Of a stretch of 64,000 nucleotides of DNA, positions 34,401-45,949 are shown in pieces. This DNA comes from Ananas comosus. Lineage: Eukaryota > Streptophyta > Magnoliopsida > Poales > Bromeliaceae. The stretch is taken from assembly GCF_001540865.1 (NCBI RefSeq), contig NC_033632.1, positions 12,193,729 to 12,257,728 of the forward strand, read 5' to 3'. How positions within the stretch are numbered: position 1 is the stretch's first letter; the number at the start of each line of letters is the position of its first letter. Position numbers and translations under genes: made by a program. The notes beneath the pieces are model-generated. The model did not search any database. It saw nothing but the letters and a program-made list of their open reading frames with translations, and was not told where the DNA came from.

Positions 34401-34729
34401 TTATTATCGCATTCGGTTTACCGGTACTTCGAATGTGTTACTAGAGCATCAGGTTCGCAATCGAGATTCGTGAATTTTTCTACTGCTTTATTGGGTACTA
34501 ATTAAAGTTTCAAGTTTCAACAAACTAATTTAGAGCATCAAGGAGCCAAACATGATCCAAAGTGCTTTACATATAATAAGCAGAATCAAAAGGAGAAACA
34601 TTTGTACACATGATCTAAGAAAAAAAAAACAAGTGAATAAATAAATAAGAAGAAGATGAAAGGAACATACCAGGAATTTCCTTCTCTTCTAAATGCATCA
34701 GCTTTTGATCCCAGCTTCATACAAGCCAT
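31426..34729 (-). CDS. BTB/POZ and NPH3 domain protein (NRL family)
   Basis: Four exons in descending order: 34729-34671, 33455-33386, 33266-32037, 31899-31426, all in frame, giving 610 residues. NPH3/RPT2-like proteins act as phototropin-linked substrate adaptors of CUL3 ubiquitin ligases at the plasma membrane, or in auxin transport. The N-terminus [13 protein letters not shown] and [11 protein letters not shown] start a BTB/POZ domain (about residues 20-130). The NPH3 domain begins near DWWYED (213-218) and includes [53 protein letters not shown] and [14 protein letters not shown]. After the last intron come [20 protein letters not shown] and a C-terminal coiled coil ([19 protein letters not shown]). 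It most resembles the Arabidopsis At1g30440/At5g03250 group, but the exact orthologue is not assigned. No canonical NPH3 C-terminal phospho-motif was noticed. Confidence 0.93.
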
Positions 34730-36480
34730 TTCTCACAATCCTAACAACTAAATCAAATGTTTAAAAAAAATGAAAAATTATATATATATATAAAGATCAC
34801 TGAAGATAATCTCAAAAACATGAAACCACTAAGATAGAGCCTATGAACACCATCATCAAACATCAAAAACCAGATTAAAAATAAGCCAAAGAACCTGAAA
34901 GAAAAACACAAGGCTAACCATTTTTTTTTTTAAAAAAAAAAATCCCTTTGATTATATAACCAAACTAAAAAAAGAAAAAAATCAAAAAAATATCACCCAC
35001 CAATCTTTTCCTTTTTTCTTTTTTTTTTTTTTTTTGCTCTATGTTTTTCCACCCTGAAAACTCTCAATGGGGTTATGGAGTTATGGAGATATGCAGATGG
35101 GGTTCTTATTAATGATCTGTTGCAATGGCAGTTTCTATTTTGGCTTCTTCTTCAAGTCTTCCCTTAGTTTGGCCTCAATAAATTATTGAGAGAGAGAGGA
35201 AGGTGGAAGACTGGCATGGAGAGAAAAAAGAAAAAAAGAAGAGACAAAGGGAAGGAAGAATGGAAGAAGGGGAGGTTTGGAGACACCAAAGCAGAGCCCT
35301 GTCTTCTTCTCAATCTCACTGTTCCATAAAATAACAATAATATATAATATAATATATATTATGTTTGGTAATTTGCATGGTAGTCCCTCTACTATTCTGA
35401 TACTATGTGAGAATGTACGATTGAAAAATACATATTTATTTTCATACAGTATACTTTGTAAATATATATTTTTTGTGGCCCTACCTTAAAATAAAAAAAG
35501 TATATAACTATATTGCGTGATTTTTCTTTATGTAAAGCATAGCACGAAAAAATCACAATTACTTATCTTTATCTTGCCAGTTATATAACTTTCGAATGTA
35601 GCATGTGCGGTCGCAAACTGTGATGTGATCAATGACTAAAGCACAGTTCTAAATTATACTAATCCTACTAAAAATGAGCTGCATTTATTTCTGAACGATT
35701 AAAATCTAACTATTAAAAAGGTTTAACTTATTGTAAAATAATAGTTTAATTTTGTTTAAAAGAATTTTTTTAAAAAAAGTAAAGACTTTAATGCAATATA
35801 TGAAAAGTCAGCAAACCAAGTTGCAACATTGGGATAATACGGTTTTATCCATACATACATTTTAGCCCTATAAAATAATATAAAAAAATAAAATACTAAA
35901 TAATTGAACTTAAAAAATAAAAAATAAATAAAAATAAAAAGCATAGACATCCTCAAAAGCAGTGGACTCTTTTCAGATGCATAAAAAGCCCCACCACCAT
36001 CCACTCTACTCTTTTTCTTTTTTTTTTTTAGATTAATTTCATTAAGAGTAAATTATAAATATATTTCAATAAAATTCAACTTTCATATATTATTTCTACA
36101 AAAGTCCTGATATTTTCAAATATATTTCTGCCATTAAAATCCGTTAGAAAAAAATTAGTTAATCATGGATAAAATATTTAACCATAATTAGTTAATGAGG
36201 TGAATTGATCTTTTTACCCCTCTTCAATTAATAGTTGGGACTTTTGGAGGAACATATGTAATGGCAATAAGGTTATTTCACTTATAAAATAAACAGTGTT
36301 TTAAAGGTAACAAACATATTTGAAAATATTAGGACTTTTATAGAGGCAACGTATAAAAGTTAAACTTTGTAGAAATATATTTGTAATTCTCTATATTTGT
36401 AAGAATCGGTATAAAATTAAGCCTTTTTTATATTTTCTCTTTTTCTTTTTCTTTTTCTTTTTCTTTTTTATTCCACAGTT
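34730..36480. other. 5' flank of the NPH3 gene, then AT-rich intergenic DNA
   Basis: Immediately upstream of the NPH3 start (minus strand) are A/T runs and a purine-rich stretch near 35185-35275 (gagagagagagga, agaaaaaaagaagag) that probably belongs to the leader or promoter as a CT-rich tract. Further out nothing is recognised. A pyrimidine (ctttttctttt)n run lies at 36437-36468. Confidence 0.45.
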
Positions 36481-36487
36481 GTGACAT

Positions 36488-36622
36488 GTGGGGCCCACTG
36501 GGCCCCAGATATATGCACTTGATAAAGTGGGCCCGCAAGCAAATAAGGCCCATTAAGAAGGCCCTACTGGATCTGGGGCCCAAGTCCAATCGAATTATTC
36601 TAGGCCCAATTTGGGCCCACTT
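36488..36622. promoter_or_regulatory. Dense cluster of GGCCCA/TGGGCC (Site II) motifs
   Basis: At least eight TGGGCC/GGCCCA words occur in about 135 bases (ggggcccactgggcccc, gtgggcccgc, aaggcccatt, aggcccaatttgggcccac). Site II motifs bind TCP factors in promoters of growth and ribosomal genes, but no coding gene starts nearby. It could be a relict or a non-coding promoter, or captured sequence. Confidence 0.45.
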
Positions 36623-36724
36623 CCTATTTTTCCTTTTTATTTAATTTATCCATTAATAATTATATTTTATAGATAATAAATTTTAAAATTTTAAATTTAA
36701 AATAAAAATCTCTCTCTCTCTCTA

Positions 36725-36804
36725 CCCGGGGGTGGAAACAACTTATTCCCACCTTTTGTTCCACCCCTGGGTGGGAACAAGTTGTTCCACCCCTGGGTGG
36801 GAAC
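36725..36804. repeat. Tandem palindromes gttccacccctgggtgggaac
   Basis: The 21-base near-palindrome gttccaccc-ctgggtgggaac occurs twice in tandem (about 36759-36779 and 36784-36804), preceded by a related form (gggtggaaacaacttattcccacc). A single N follows at 36805. Confidence 0.85.
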
Positions 36805-37296
36805 NACAGCATATATATATGTATTTGAATTTCAGTGTACATCTAATATCTGTATTCCTATCCGATACAAAATTACGGAGATAAATATTAGATTAAGCGC
36901 TATCTGATTCATATCTAATTATTTTTTAATACTTTCTTATTTTATTTTTATTTTTATTTTTATTTTAAAAAAATATATATATGCTGTATGCAACAATGCA
37001 TGCATGTGGAGCAGGATTTAGCAACCAAAAGCCATGACACATCTGACACCATCATCATCATCATCATCATCATCATCATGTGGATAAACTACAATATTGT
37101 GATTAGTGACAGCGAGCCGAACACGAGCGAGTTCGGTCCATCCGTTTTCGACTCATTACATAAACAAGCCGAATACGAGTTGGCTCATTAAAATATCGAA
37201 TCGAAAAATTTATCTTATTTTCGACTCGTTAATTAACAAACTAAACACGAACCGACGAACAACAAGTTGAAAGTATTATTTATAATATATATATAA

Positions 37297-37326
<30 letters not shown>

Positions 37327-37327
<1 letters not shown>

Positions 37328-37862
37328 ACTAGACTGGTATATTATCGGTAGTACGGAGGTTTTCGTGTTAGCAAGTTGTTTTCGATGATGCGGCTTTCAA
37401 ATTAATGATCGGCTCCGTTAGACTTGATCTATACTATTTAAAATATTTGAAAACTAAATTTCATAGTTTTTCGACATTATTTGGCTGGTGATCAAAAGGT
37501 TTCAAAAATGACAATTTTAATAGCCGACGTGATGCATTTGTGAATTTAACAGTGTAAAACAATACAAATCTGATGAATTTTTTATTATTTTTTACTATTT
37601 AAAATAAGATCAGTATTTCTAATTTTAAATTCAAGTCTTTTATCATTATTTTTTATGAGATTTTTATTTTTAGCCGTTCATTTTTAGACTACTCGTTTGC
37701 CTACTCGTTTGATAGCGAAAAATTATAAAATTTAGTTTCTAAATACTTTCAATAATGTAGATCGAGTCTAACGGAACATATCCTTAATTTGGAAGTCGCA
37801 TCATCGAAAACAACTTAGTAGCACGGAGGCTTCCGTGCTACCGATAGCATAACCGCCGAACT
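37327..37862. mobile_element. F2 fold-back MITE, copy c (most complete)
   Basis: Inverted arms of about 180 bases match inward from the terminal palindrome (tagtacggaggttttcgtg on the left, tagcacggaggcttccgtgcta on the right) through agttgttttcgatgatgcg and ccgttagactt/gatct. It is flanked by (GA)n on the left and (TA)n on the right. Confidence 0.8.
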
Positions 37863-37880
37863 ATATATATATAGAGTCCG

Positions 37881-38096
37881 GCTATGGTGCTTGTAAAAGC
37901 ACCAAGCATTTGGTGGTTGTAAATTTTTTACCGTTAGATCTACTCCGTGGATCATTTTCAACCGTTAGATTATACTATTCAACCAACCACCCACTAAACC
38001 TTAGGGGGCCCACATCATCCTAACTGCACATCCCTTAATCCAACGGCTAAAAATCTACAAGCACTAATGTTTTGGTACTTTTAAAAGCATAGGAGC
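37881..38096. mobile_element. F1 fold-back MITE, copy C
   Basis: The core words ccgttagatctactc, ccgttagattatactattc and aaccaaccacccact match copies A and B. The arms (gctatggtgcttgtaaaagc.. and ..acttttaaaagcataggagc) pair with each other but differ in their central part from the arms of A and B. TA-rich DNA is on both sides. Confidence 0.8.
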
Positions 38097-38107
38097 TAGT
38101 AATATAA

Positions 38108-38145
<38 letters not shown>

Positions 38146-38151
38146 ATTCAC

Positions 38152-38203
38152 GAAAACAACTTAGTAGCACGGAGGTTCGTGCTACTGATAGCATACCCGC
38201 CTA
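38152..38203. mobile_element. F2 right-end remnant
   Basis: cgaaaacaacttagtagcac followed by ggaggttcgtgctactgatagcata equals the F2 copy c right end with a shortened hairpin loop. It sits between TA tracts. Confidence 0.7.
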
Positions 38204-38769
38204 ATCTAACTATTATATATATATATATACTATATATATATATATTATATATATATATATATATATATTGAGTGTACGTGCAAATACACGTAATAATTAT
38301 TATTATATTTATTTAAAATTTATAATTTATAAATTCATATGTTATATTTTATTTGAAAATATTTGTAATATTTTATATTTTAAATTTATACACTCGTTCT
38401 TTATTTAAGATTTTTTTAATTATGTGATCATACCTGTTCCTAAAAAAATATAGGGAATATTCTTTTTTTTTTTTTAGATTTCTTTATAGATAGATAAGAA
38501 GTGTTTTTTAATAGATTATCATAACTGTTTGTTTTTATTTGAGATATCTTTAATTATGTATCATACCGTTCTTATCCGTTCCTTTTTTGGATTTCTTTAT
38601 AGATAGATAAGAATGCTATTTTTTTATAAATTAATCATAACAGTTCGTTCTTATTTGAATTTTTTAATTAAGTGATCATACCATTCGTAGAAAATATAGA
38701 AAAATCTTTATACCTTTTTCGATTCCGTCTGTCATTGTCAGAATTCGTATACGCTTTTAGATATAGTAT

Positions 38770-38830
<61 letters not shown>

Positions 38831-39059
38831 TCATAAAATAAATTTATGAGATCATATATATAAAATAAATTTATGAGATCTTAATCATTAGATTTTGATC
38901 TAATGGTGGAAATTTTGTATGTAAGTAGATTATTTAATAGTTGAGTTAGACTATATATTTAGGTTGGGCTAAAAATTGAATAATAAAAATCGGTATATAT
39001 TAATTAATTATTTATATATATAAATGTAAATTGTATAAACTATATAAATAGAAAATAAA
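38204..39059. other. TA tracts and AT-rich DNA inside F6
   Basis: A long (TA)n run occupies about 38773-38824. Three related blocks near 38397, 38504 and 38642 repeat ttatttgagat-ttttaattatgtgatcatacc with variants and suggest a decayed tandem repeat of about 120 bases. No gene. Confidence 0.6.
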
Positions 39060-39258
39060 TGTCTTTGAGCTGTTATCGAGCCGAACATGAGCTAGTTGAC
39101 CTCAATTTATGTTCGGCTCGTTTATTAAATAATCTGAAAAATTCAGCTCGTATTTGACTCATTACTAAACGAGTAATTTAATCTCGAGCTCATTTCGAGC
39201 CGAGCATGAACTGGCTTACGAACAATGAGCTGAATTGCCACTCCTAATTGTGATTAGT

Positions 39259-40109
39259 TACTTACTAGCTCGAACTCAATAAGTTATTGTAGTTTAGTCC
39301 CACGATCAAATTTAATTGATTAAAGATTAATTCATAGCTAATATGAAAGTATTGTAGCGATAATAATTAAGACGTCATTATTATTTTTACATTAGAGATA
39401 TATCTAAATTTAAGTTAACTAAATTGGTTTGTGGGACTTGATTGTAATAATTTACAAAATTCAGGCCAAAATTTATAATAAATTATTGTTGGAGGACGAA
39501 AATGTCACGATCCTCATAGTTTGAGGACGGAAGTGTAATTTAGCATTTTTATTTCTAATTTCTATGGACCATTAATCCAATTAATAATTTAGAACACAAT
39601 AGTCAAACTAACAGCTGTATCCAAGAAAAAAATGATAACCCTCTTTAATAGGCCCTTTGATTATTATCTCAAGGGAATAATATGTTAAAGACCCCCTAAA
39701 CTTTTATCTCTTTCCATAAACAAACATCTGAACTTTTAAATTTGAAAAATTAAATTTTACAAACTTTAATAAATAGGTCAATAGATTTTTTTGGTGTAGA
39801 ATTTAAATTGCACATTTGTTTTAGTTGCTTGTATCTTATATATTAGTCTTAAATTTTGAAACACAAAAAGAGTCTATATCATCAATTCTAATATATAGAA
39901 AATTATTAAAAATTAAAAATATATTCATTGTATTCTTCAATAATGATTATCCATTAAAGTTTTAGAAATTTATGCGTGAGACACGCGGTCAAAACAGTTG
40001 TTCATAAGTAATTTTGTCTGAAGAGAGAAGTCTATTTAAACTATATGAGCAAACTTAAGACATCTAATTAAGAAATTAAAGATTTAGATGCCTATTTATG
40101 AAAGATTAA
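39259..40109. other. Intergenic, no gene recognised
   Basis: AT-rich sequence without recognised features. Confidence 0.5.
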
Positions 40110-40209
40110 AGGGTAAACTTTAAATACCACTCTTGTGGTTCCCGGCTTTCTCACTTTAATACCTTGTTGTTTAAAGTGTACCATTGGTTTTATTTTTCTC
40201 TTTTCGTCA
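40110..40209. mobile_element. F3 element, copy c, left arm only
   Basis: Matches the F3 left arm (gtaaactttaaataccactc, gtttaaagtgtacca, tttttctcttttcgtcag) and then changes abruptly into GC-rich DNA. The right arm is absent. Confidence 0.65.
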
Positions 40210-40420
40210 GCGGGGTCGAAGGCCAGGAGAGCGAGGGGTGAGTGGGCACGATCGAGGGCGCATGAGGGGGAGGTGAGGAGGGGCATCCCAAAGGGTGGTG
40301 GCGAGCGCAACCTCGGTGGGATCGAAGGCGAGGAGGGCAGATGGTGTGCAAATGCGGGCGATGCCGCAGGGGCAGAGGCAAGGTGGGGCGCCTTCACCTC
40401 CGTCTCTCTCTCTTCCGAGA
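40210..40420. other. GC-rich island fused to the F3 arm
   Basis: About 210 bases of G-rich DNA (gcgaggggtgagtgggcac, gggatcgaaggcgaggaggg) in AT-rich surroundings, open in several frames on both strands as GC-rich DNA usually is. ggtcgaaggccaggaga and gatcgaaggcgaggagg are internal near-repeats. No domain recognised; it may be captured or transposon-derived sequence. Confidence 0.5.
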
Positions 40421-41160
40421 GGAAAAAGAAGAACGATAGAAAAAAAAGGAGAGAGAGAAAAGAATAAGAATATTTTGATCAGTTATTTAAAAATTCAAAT
40501 ATGTAAAATCAGTCTAATTTTACAAAAATTTAAAATTTGTGAATTGTTTATGCAAATTGGCCTTTTTGCAAGGAGTAATCCAGAAATATTGACCAAAAAA
40601 CAAAAGAAGGAAGAAAAAAAAGGCACCTTTTTTTTATTTATTGTACTTGCAGCTGACTCAGCTCTCAGTCTCTCTCCTCTCTATCTAAACCACCACTATC
40701 TCTGCAATACTTGTAGCATAGACTTTTATTAACCAGTTCACTTCTCTCTCTCTATCTCTAGACCACCACCACCTTCTTTCTCTGTTATTTATTTTCTCAA
40801 TATTCTTCTAATTAGGATGCAAACAGGACAGATTCGAAGATGAGAAAGGTCCCTTAGAGGGTCGGGATTTTCTACCTTTCGCCCTTTTATTTTCGAGTTT
40901 ACTATTCTTTCATCCTCTGCTTACTGTACAATTTAAATTGGGTCAGAAAGAAAATAAATTTTTAACAAATTTTTGATGAATTTGAATAGATTAAGGAAAG
41001 AAGAGCATTTTTTTTTTTTTTTTCTGGCACTCTATTTTCTTGAAATCCAAATGAATTGTTATCTTTCTTTAGTTTTGGCCTGCACTCGGGACGGATCGGA
41101 ACAGAAGCTTAACCAATCCGGATCCATTTGCATGCCCACTTGTAGCCAGGTCACCTTTCT

Positions 41161-41163
41161 CTC

Positions 41164-41200
<37 letters not shown>

Positions 41201-41239
41201 ATGTAGCATAGAGATACCACTTCCATTAACAACACCTAC

Positions 41240-41279
<40 letters not shown>

Positions 41280-41298
41280 ACAATCCAACACTCTAATT

Positions 41299-41343
<45 letters not shown>
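41161..41343. repeat. (CT)n tracts upstream of the DUF632 gene
   Basis: Three long CT runs (about 41163-41196, 41244-41276, 41303-41343) separated by short unique pieces. Confidence 0.95.
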
Positions 41344-41348
<5 letters not shown>

Positions 41349-41537
41349 TTTTTCACATTGAGTTTAATTAAGTCCCTAAACATGAAAATACCATTGTCAT
41401 TTTGACTCTCTCTCTCTCACCAGGTTCTCTTTCTCAGTAGTTACCACCCACTAAATACTCTTTTAACCACCTTTTTGGGTAGTTATTTCCTTTTTTTTTT
41501 TCCTCCTCTTCTTTATATACACCACCTTGAACCTTTT

Positions 41538-41544
41538 TATATAA
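41538..41544 (+). promoter_or_regulatory. Candidate TATA box TATATAA
   Basis: TATATAA lies about 310 bases before the DUF632 ATG; an alternative TATATAC is at 41514-41520. The spacing would give a leader of about 280 bases with a (CTT)n run at 41790-41816. Confidence 0.4.
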
Positions 41545-41855
41545 GCTTTTAGATCATCACCCCACTTTATATCCTTTATTAAGCTATTCTGGGGGTTCTT
41601 ATGGGTCAATTTCCATAGATTTAAACCTAACAATCCAAAACCCTTCTTTTGTTGTCTTTCATGTATTGATTGATCATCTTCTTCTAGGTTTTGTTGGAAT
41701 TCAAGTTCATTGTTCTGCTAATTTGTTGAGTTTTCATGTACTGATCACTCACTTGTGAAGAATTGAAGATTATAGATAGAACAGATCTGCTTCTTCTTCT
41801 TCTTCTTCTTCTTCTTGTGCTAATTAAGCACTGTGGTGTTTGAGTGTGGGAGGTG

Positions 41856-44800
41856 ATGGGGTGTGTACTAAGTTCAAGGATTGAAGAAGAGGACACAGTG
41901 AGGAGGTGCAAAGAGCGGCGGCGGCTGGCGAAGCAGCTTCTGAGCTGCCGGGCCGAGCTCGCCGCCGCGCAATTGGCCTACCTCCGGTCTCTGCGGAACA
42001 CCGGCGCCACTCTCCGCCAGTTTGCGGAGGTGGAGCTGATGATGATGCCCCACTGCAACCCCCCCCTGTCCCCCACTTTGCCCCCCTCCCCGCCCCCTCC
42101 CCCGCTGCTGCCGCCCTCCCCGCCGCCGCAACCCCCTCCCCCTCCCCCCAATTTTAGCCCCAATCGCGAAACTAGGATGATAAACCACCCGCCAATCGCA
42201 GAAAGCTTGAATCTTGATGACCTGCCAATCGCAGAGAGCTTGAATCTTGACGAAACCGATAGCCGCCCGTGGGAGTCCTGGGACGCGTTCGGATCCCCCA
42301 CCGCGAAGAAATTGTTCGATGAAATGCCCGAAAGGGGTAAGGTGGTAGCGGAGGACGATAATTGGGCCGAGACGAGCTCGGATTTCGTGGAGGAAGTGTG
42401 TGGGGAGGGTGATGATGTGGAATTCGCAGGGAAGGAGGTTGCGGTGGCGGCGAAGGAATTAGGGGACGATGAGTCGGCCGCGAGCTGGTTCACGAAGGAG
42501 TCCGACATGGCGACGGTGGTGTGGAGGGGCAAGAAGTCGATGGTCGGGATTGTTAGGGAGATCGACGAGTACTTCTTGAAGGCCGCGGCCGGCGGGAAGG
42601 ACGTGGCGGCTCTTTTGGAGTCCGGACGCGAGCAGTGCCACCCCTGGGAATTTGAGGGGAGGAAAGGTGATTTATAGTCATAATCTAATTGTAGCTTATG
42701 CCTGCATTGCTCTGTTTGTTTTAAATTCGGCCGCTAATGCAGCAATAAAATGATGCATTTGATATAATCGTATTGTTTATGCTGTTCATATAAATTCTCG
42801 ATTGGCATCGTCTGTAATTTGGCATAGTTTCGTACTTCTTAATTCGGACTACATCCGATGAGTTCACATGTTGGCTTTAGAACCCTACCAATTTTAACAT
42901 CAAAGGAAAGAAGACGGAAACTATGAACGGTTTGTGTTAATTTGATTCTACATAAGATAGCAATAATAACTTCCTTTTTTTCCTTGACAGGAAAAAGCTC
43001 AAAGTCCGCGAAGGTTTTCAATGCACTGTCGTGGAGTTGGTCTTCTAGATCCCTTCAATCTAACCAAGATTCTTCACTTCCGAATTCAAGCGACAATCGT
43101 AGGTCTAGTAGCCATTGCACGACGCTTGAGAAGCTTCTCGAAGCGGAGAAGAAGCTCTATAAGGAAGTTAAGGTAATTATACATCCATACATATAATTGT
43201 ATTGTTGATGTTAGTATAAACGTTACAAGGCCAAAAAAAAAAAGAAGCGATGTTTACCTATATATTCTTGCAATATTATCTATTCCCTCATATATCTCTA
43301 CAAGACCTAAGATTTCATAACTTTATGTGCTGTTGAATGTAAATATTTTTAAAAAAACACCATTCTCCGGAAAACAATTATTTTGTCTTCTTAACAGGTA
43401 CCAGAGTAGGAGGTCTTAAATTCGAGTCCTGTCATAGCGTGATTTAATTTCCTCCCATTCAATCCAAATCCACATTTTGGGCCTATCAAAAAGTCGCGAG
43501 TCCAGATGGGAGGGGGAACGTTGAATATAAATATTTTTTAAAAAATACCGTTTTCTAATAGCTTAAGCTTTCGGAGAAAATGGTTATTTTACATTCTTTA
43601 CCTGTAGCTTTGTAAAGATACATAAATGGAGAGCATTTTGAATATATTAAGTACATTTTTCGGGGCACTTGTGATAGTTTTAAGGGTATTTTTGAATAAT
43701 TCTGCGTATGAAAGGATATTTATGGCATTTCAAACTTTTGGACGGCATCTACGAAATTATATATATTTGGAGAAATTTTTCATAGAGAGGTGACTGGTCT
43801 TCCTGATTGCCGCATGAATACTGTTCAACTGCTAACCTGCTTAATTGATCTCTTGCTATAGGAGGCCGAAATTGCGAAATTCGAGCACAAAAAGAACACT
43901 CTGTCATTGCAGAAGCTAGAAAGCGGAAGCCACGATATGTTGAAGATTGCGAGCGCACGATCGAGCATAGAGGAATTGCAGTGCAGAATTGTTTCATTGG
44001 AGGAGTCAATTTATTCAACGTGCATGTCGATAGCAAAGCTTAGGGACGAGGAATTATACCCTCAATTGATCAAATTATCTACAGGGTAAGTTACCATTGT
44101 AGCCTCCCTCTCTCTCTCTCTCTCTCACTAGTTAGAAACATGTATGAACTTTGGTAAATGATTATGCGCACTATTTGAAATGATTATCTCCAACAACATC
44201 AAAATCCTATGTTTACTAGTGCAAATATTCCTTTTCTCGTATGAAGGTGCACAAATTTGTTAGTATTCCATGCCTAAATTGCCGGAAACCTTCTACGAAT
44301 AGTGCGATTTTCACTTTGCAACCCTTAACCCTTGAACTACAAGCTTTTGTCACTTTGCCTTCTTCGGTTACTGTTACTTAGTTCGGTGTGGGCGAGTTGT
44401 CGGTCTAAATATCTCATCTCTTCCTCGTAAAAAGGCTCGTGAAGATGTGGCGGGTGATGTACGAGTGCCACCAAGTTCAGAACCACATCGCTCAGCAAAT
44501 CAACCTCCTCGAAAGCCGTCCCGGGACGGATCCGACGACCGACGCGCACCAACAAGCAACGGCCCAGATGGAGGCCGAAGTGGCTTCTTGGCACGGCTCT
44601 TTCTGTAATCTCATTAGATCTCAGAGGGAGTATATACAAATTCTCAACCAGTGGGTCAGGCTCACCGACTGCCTTTCTGATAGTAACGGCTTGACGGGTT
44701 CTACTTCGGGAATTCACGGCCTTTGCGAAGAGCTGCAGCGCGCATTCGATAGGCTACCCGAAAAGGTACTCATATTAATTTTTGTTACACTAAATCGGTT

Positions 44801-45741
44801 TACTAGCTTCATAAAATACCATCTCATTCCTGTTTCGAAGACTAATCGCAATCTAGTTGTTAAGAAGTTTTACTGATTCAGGTCAAGGGACTCGTTGAGT
44901 TGTGAAAAAAAAAAAAAATTTTTATTCCTTTAGAGCTTAAGCTGCCAGAGAATGATGTTTTAATTTTTCTAGGCTCGAGACAATTGTAGGCTTAAATAGG
45001 AGGAAATTAAATGTAGCGAGGAGCCTGGCGAGATTCAAATTCAAGGTTTTCTGCTTTGATACCATGTTATTAAATAATGTGAAATAACCGTTGTTATTCC
45101 AAAAGCTTAACCTGGCAGGGTATGAATGTTTTAATTTTTTTTTTATACAATATAGAAACACTCCAGTGTCGCGCAATATTGTTAGAAGAATATTGTAGTT
45201 CTATACAATCAGCTAATTAAGTGTTAACAGGTACAATTTGTCAATCCCTTCTTAAGTTGTAATAAGTTCTTAAATTTTTGTTGTTCATCAGGTAGCTGCT
45301 GAAGCAATAAAGAGCTTTTTATCGGTTATCCGCTCTATAGTCCTTCAACAGACTGAAGAGCAGATCCTGAAGAAAAAATCCGACCGCCTCATGACAAGGC
45401 TCGAGAAAGAGCTAAGCCCACTTTCGGATGCCGAGAGTCAAAACGAACTTTTAGTACCAAGTAATCGAACCGAAACTCTCGATCCAAATCAAAACCCATC
45501 ATCGACAAAAAACATGAAGCTCGAAAATTTCAAGAAGAAGGCGGAGGAAGAGAGAGCCATGTATTTGAGTTCGGTTCGTACGAGCCGAGCGATGACGGTG
45601 AACAACCTGCAGATGAGCCTCCCTAATGTTTTCCAAGCTCTGATGGGTTTCGCGAGCATGTGTGCTCAAGCTCTCGAGGGTGTGAATAGATTCAGCCAAG
45701 AGGATGTTACTGGCCGCTCCGACGGCGTTTCGCCGCTGTGA
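41856..45741 (+). CDS. DUF630/DUF632 protein (NRG2/ROLLED-LEAF-like)
   Basis: Five exons, 41856-42666, 42991-43172, 43862-44085, 44435-44765, 45292-45741, join in frame into 665 residues. The start MGCVLSS is the conserved N-myristoylation start of this plant family and begins the DUF630 domain (VRRCKERRRLAKQLLSCRAEL, residues 15-60). A proline-rich stretch covers about 68-99. A tandem duplication gives PIAESLNLD twice (about 114-132). DUF632 starts at TLEKLLEAEKKLYKEVK (about 315) and runs through IVSLEESIYSTCMSIAKLRD, MWRVMYECHQVQ and the coiled-coil C-terminal half. Family members have been linked to nitrate signalling and leaf development and are sometimes called bZIP-like, but biochemical function is unknown. 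Exon 1 is GC-rich. Introns 2 and 4 each contain a TRIM relic. Confidence 0.92.
43331..43602 (+). mobile_element. Short-LTR TRIM relic in DUF632 intron 2
   Basis: Two diverged short LTRs (43331-43396 starting tgttgaatgtaaatattttt; 43519-43602 starting cgttgaatataaatattttt) flank a methionine-tRNA-type primer site (ggtaccagag, 43397-43406), the tRNA-like string ttaaattcgagtcctg, and a purine tract (gatgggagggggaac). The first LTR appears shortened relative to the second (it lacks ctaatagcttaagc). Confidence 0.7.
44925..45137 (-). mobile_element. Related TRIM relic in DUF632 intron 4, antisense
   Basis: On the minus strand an LTR-like part (ccaggttaagcttttgg, ataacaacggttatttcaca) is followed by catggtatcaaagcag, a primer-binding site, then ttgaatttgaatctcgcc, then a second LTR piece with ctctggcagcttaagctct. 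It matches the intron 2 relic in layout. Confidence 0.65.
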
Positions 45742-45949
45742 ATTTGTGATCATAAACATGAATGGCTCTTTGAACATATATCAAAGTTTCCTCTTCAGTT
45801 GAATTCAATTTGGATTCGAAAAATCGCTTTTTTTGAGTTGTGATCATAGAGAGATGGTTATTGCATGTTTGCTGCTGCTTTTGCTTTGCTCGTGTTTTGT
45901 TGCTTTTGATGTTGAGTTGCTCCTCCTTTATTCATGGGCAATGACCAAT

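Larger units (their letters stand above)
37108..39246. mobile_element. F6 element split by nested F1/F2 insertions
   Basis: attgtgattagt occurs at 37096-37107 and 39247-39258 as a 12-bp direct repeat. Inside it, both edges (37108-37285, 39060-39246) carry gagccgaacacgagc / gctcatgttcggctcg words in both orientations. The middle holds an F2 copy, an F1 copy, an F2 relic and TA tracts, so the outer element appears older. Exact ends and class are uncertain. Confidence 0.5.

Noticed and set aside
40092..40467. Pro/Ala/Arg-rich open frames on both strands
   Set aside because: Caused by the GC-rich island joined to an F3 arm; composition is low-complexity and both strands are open.
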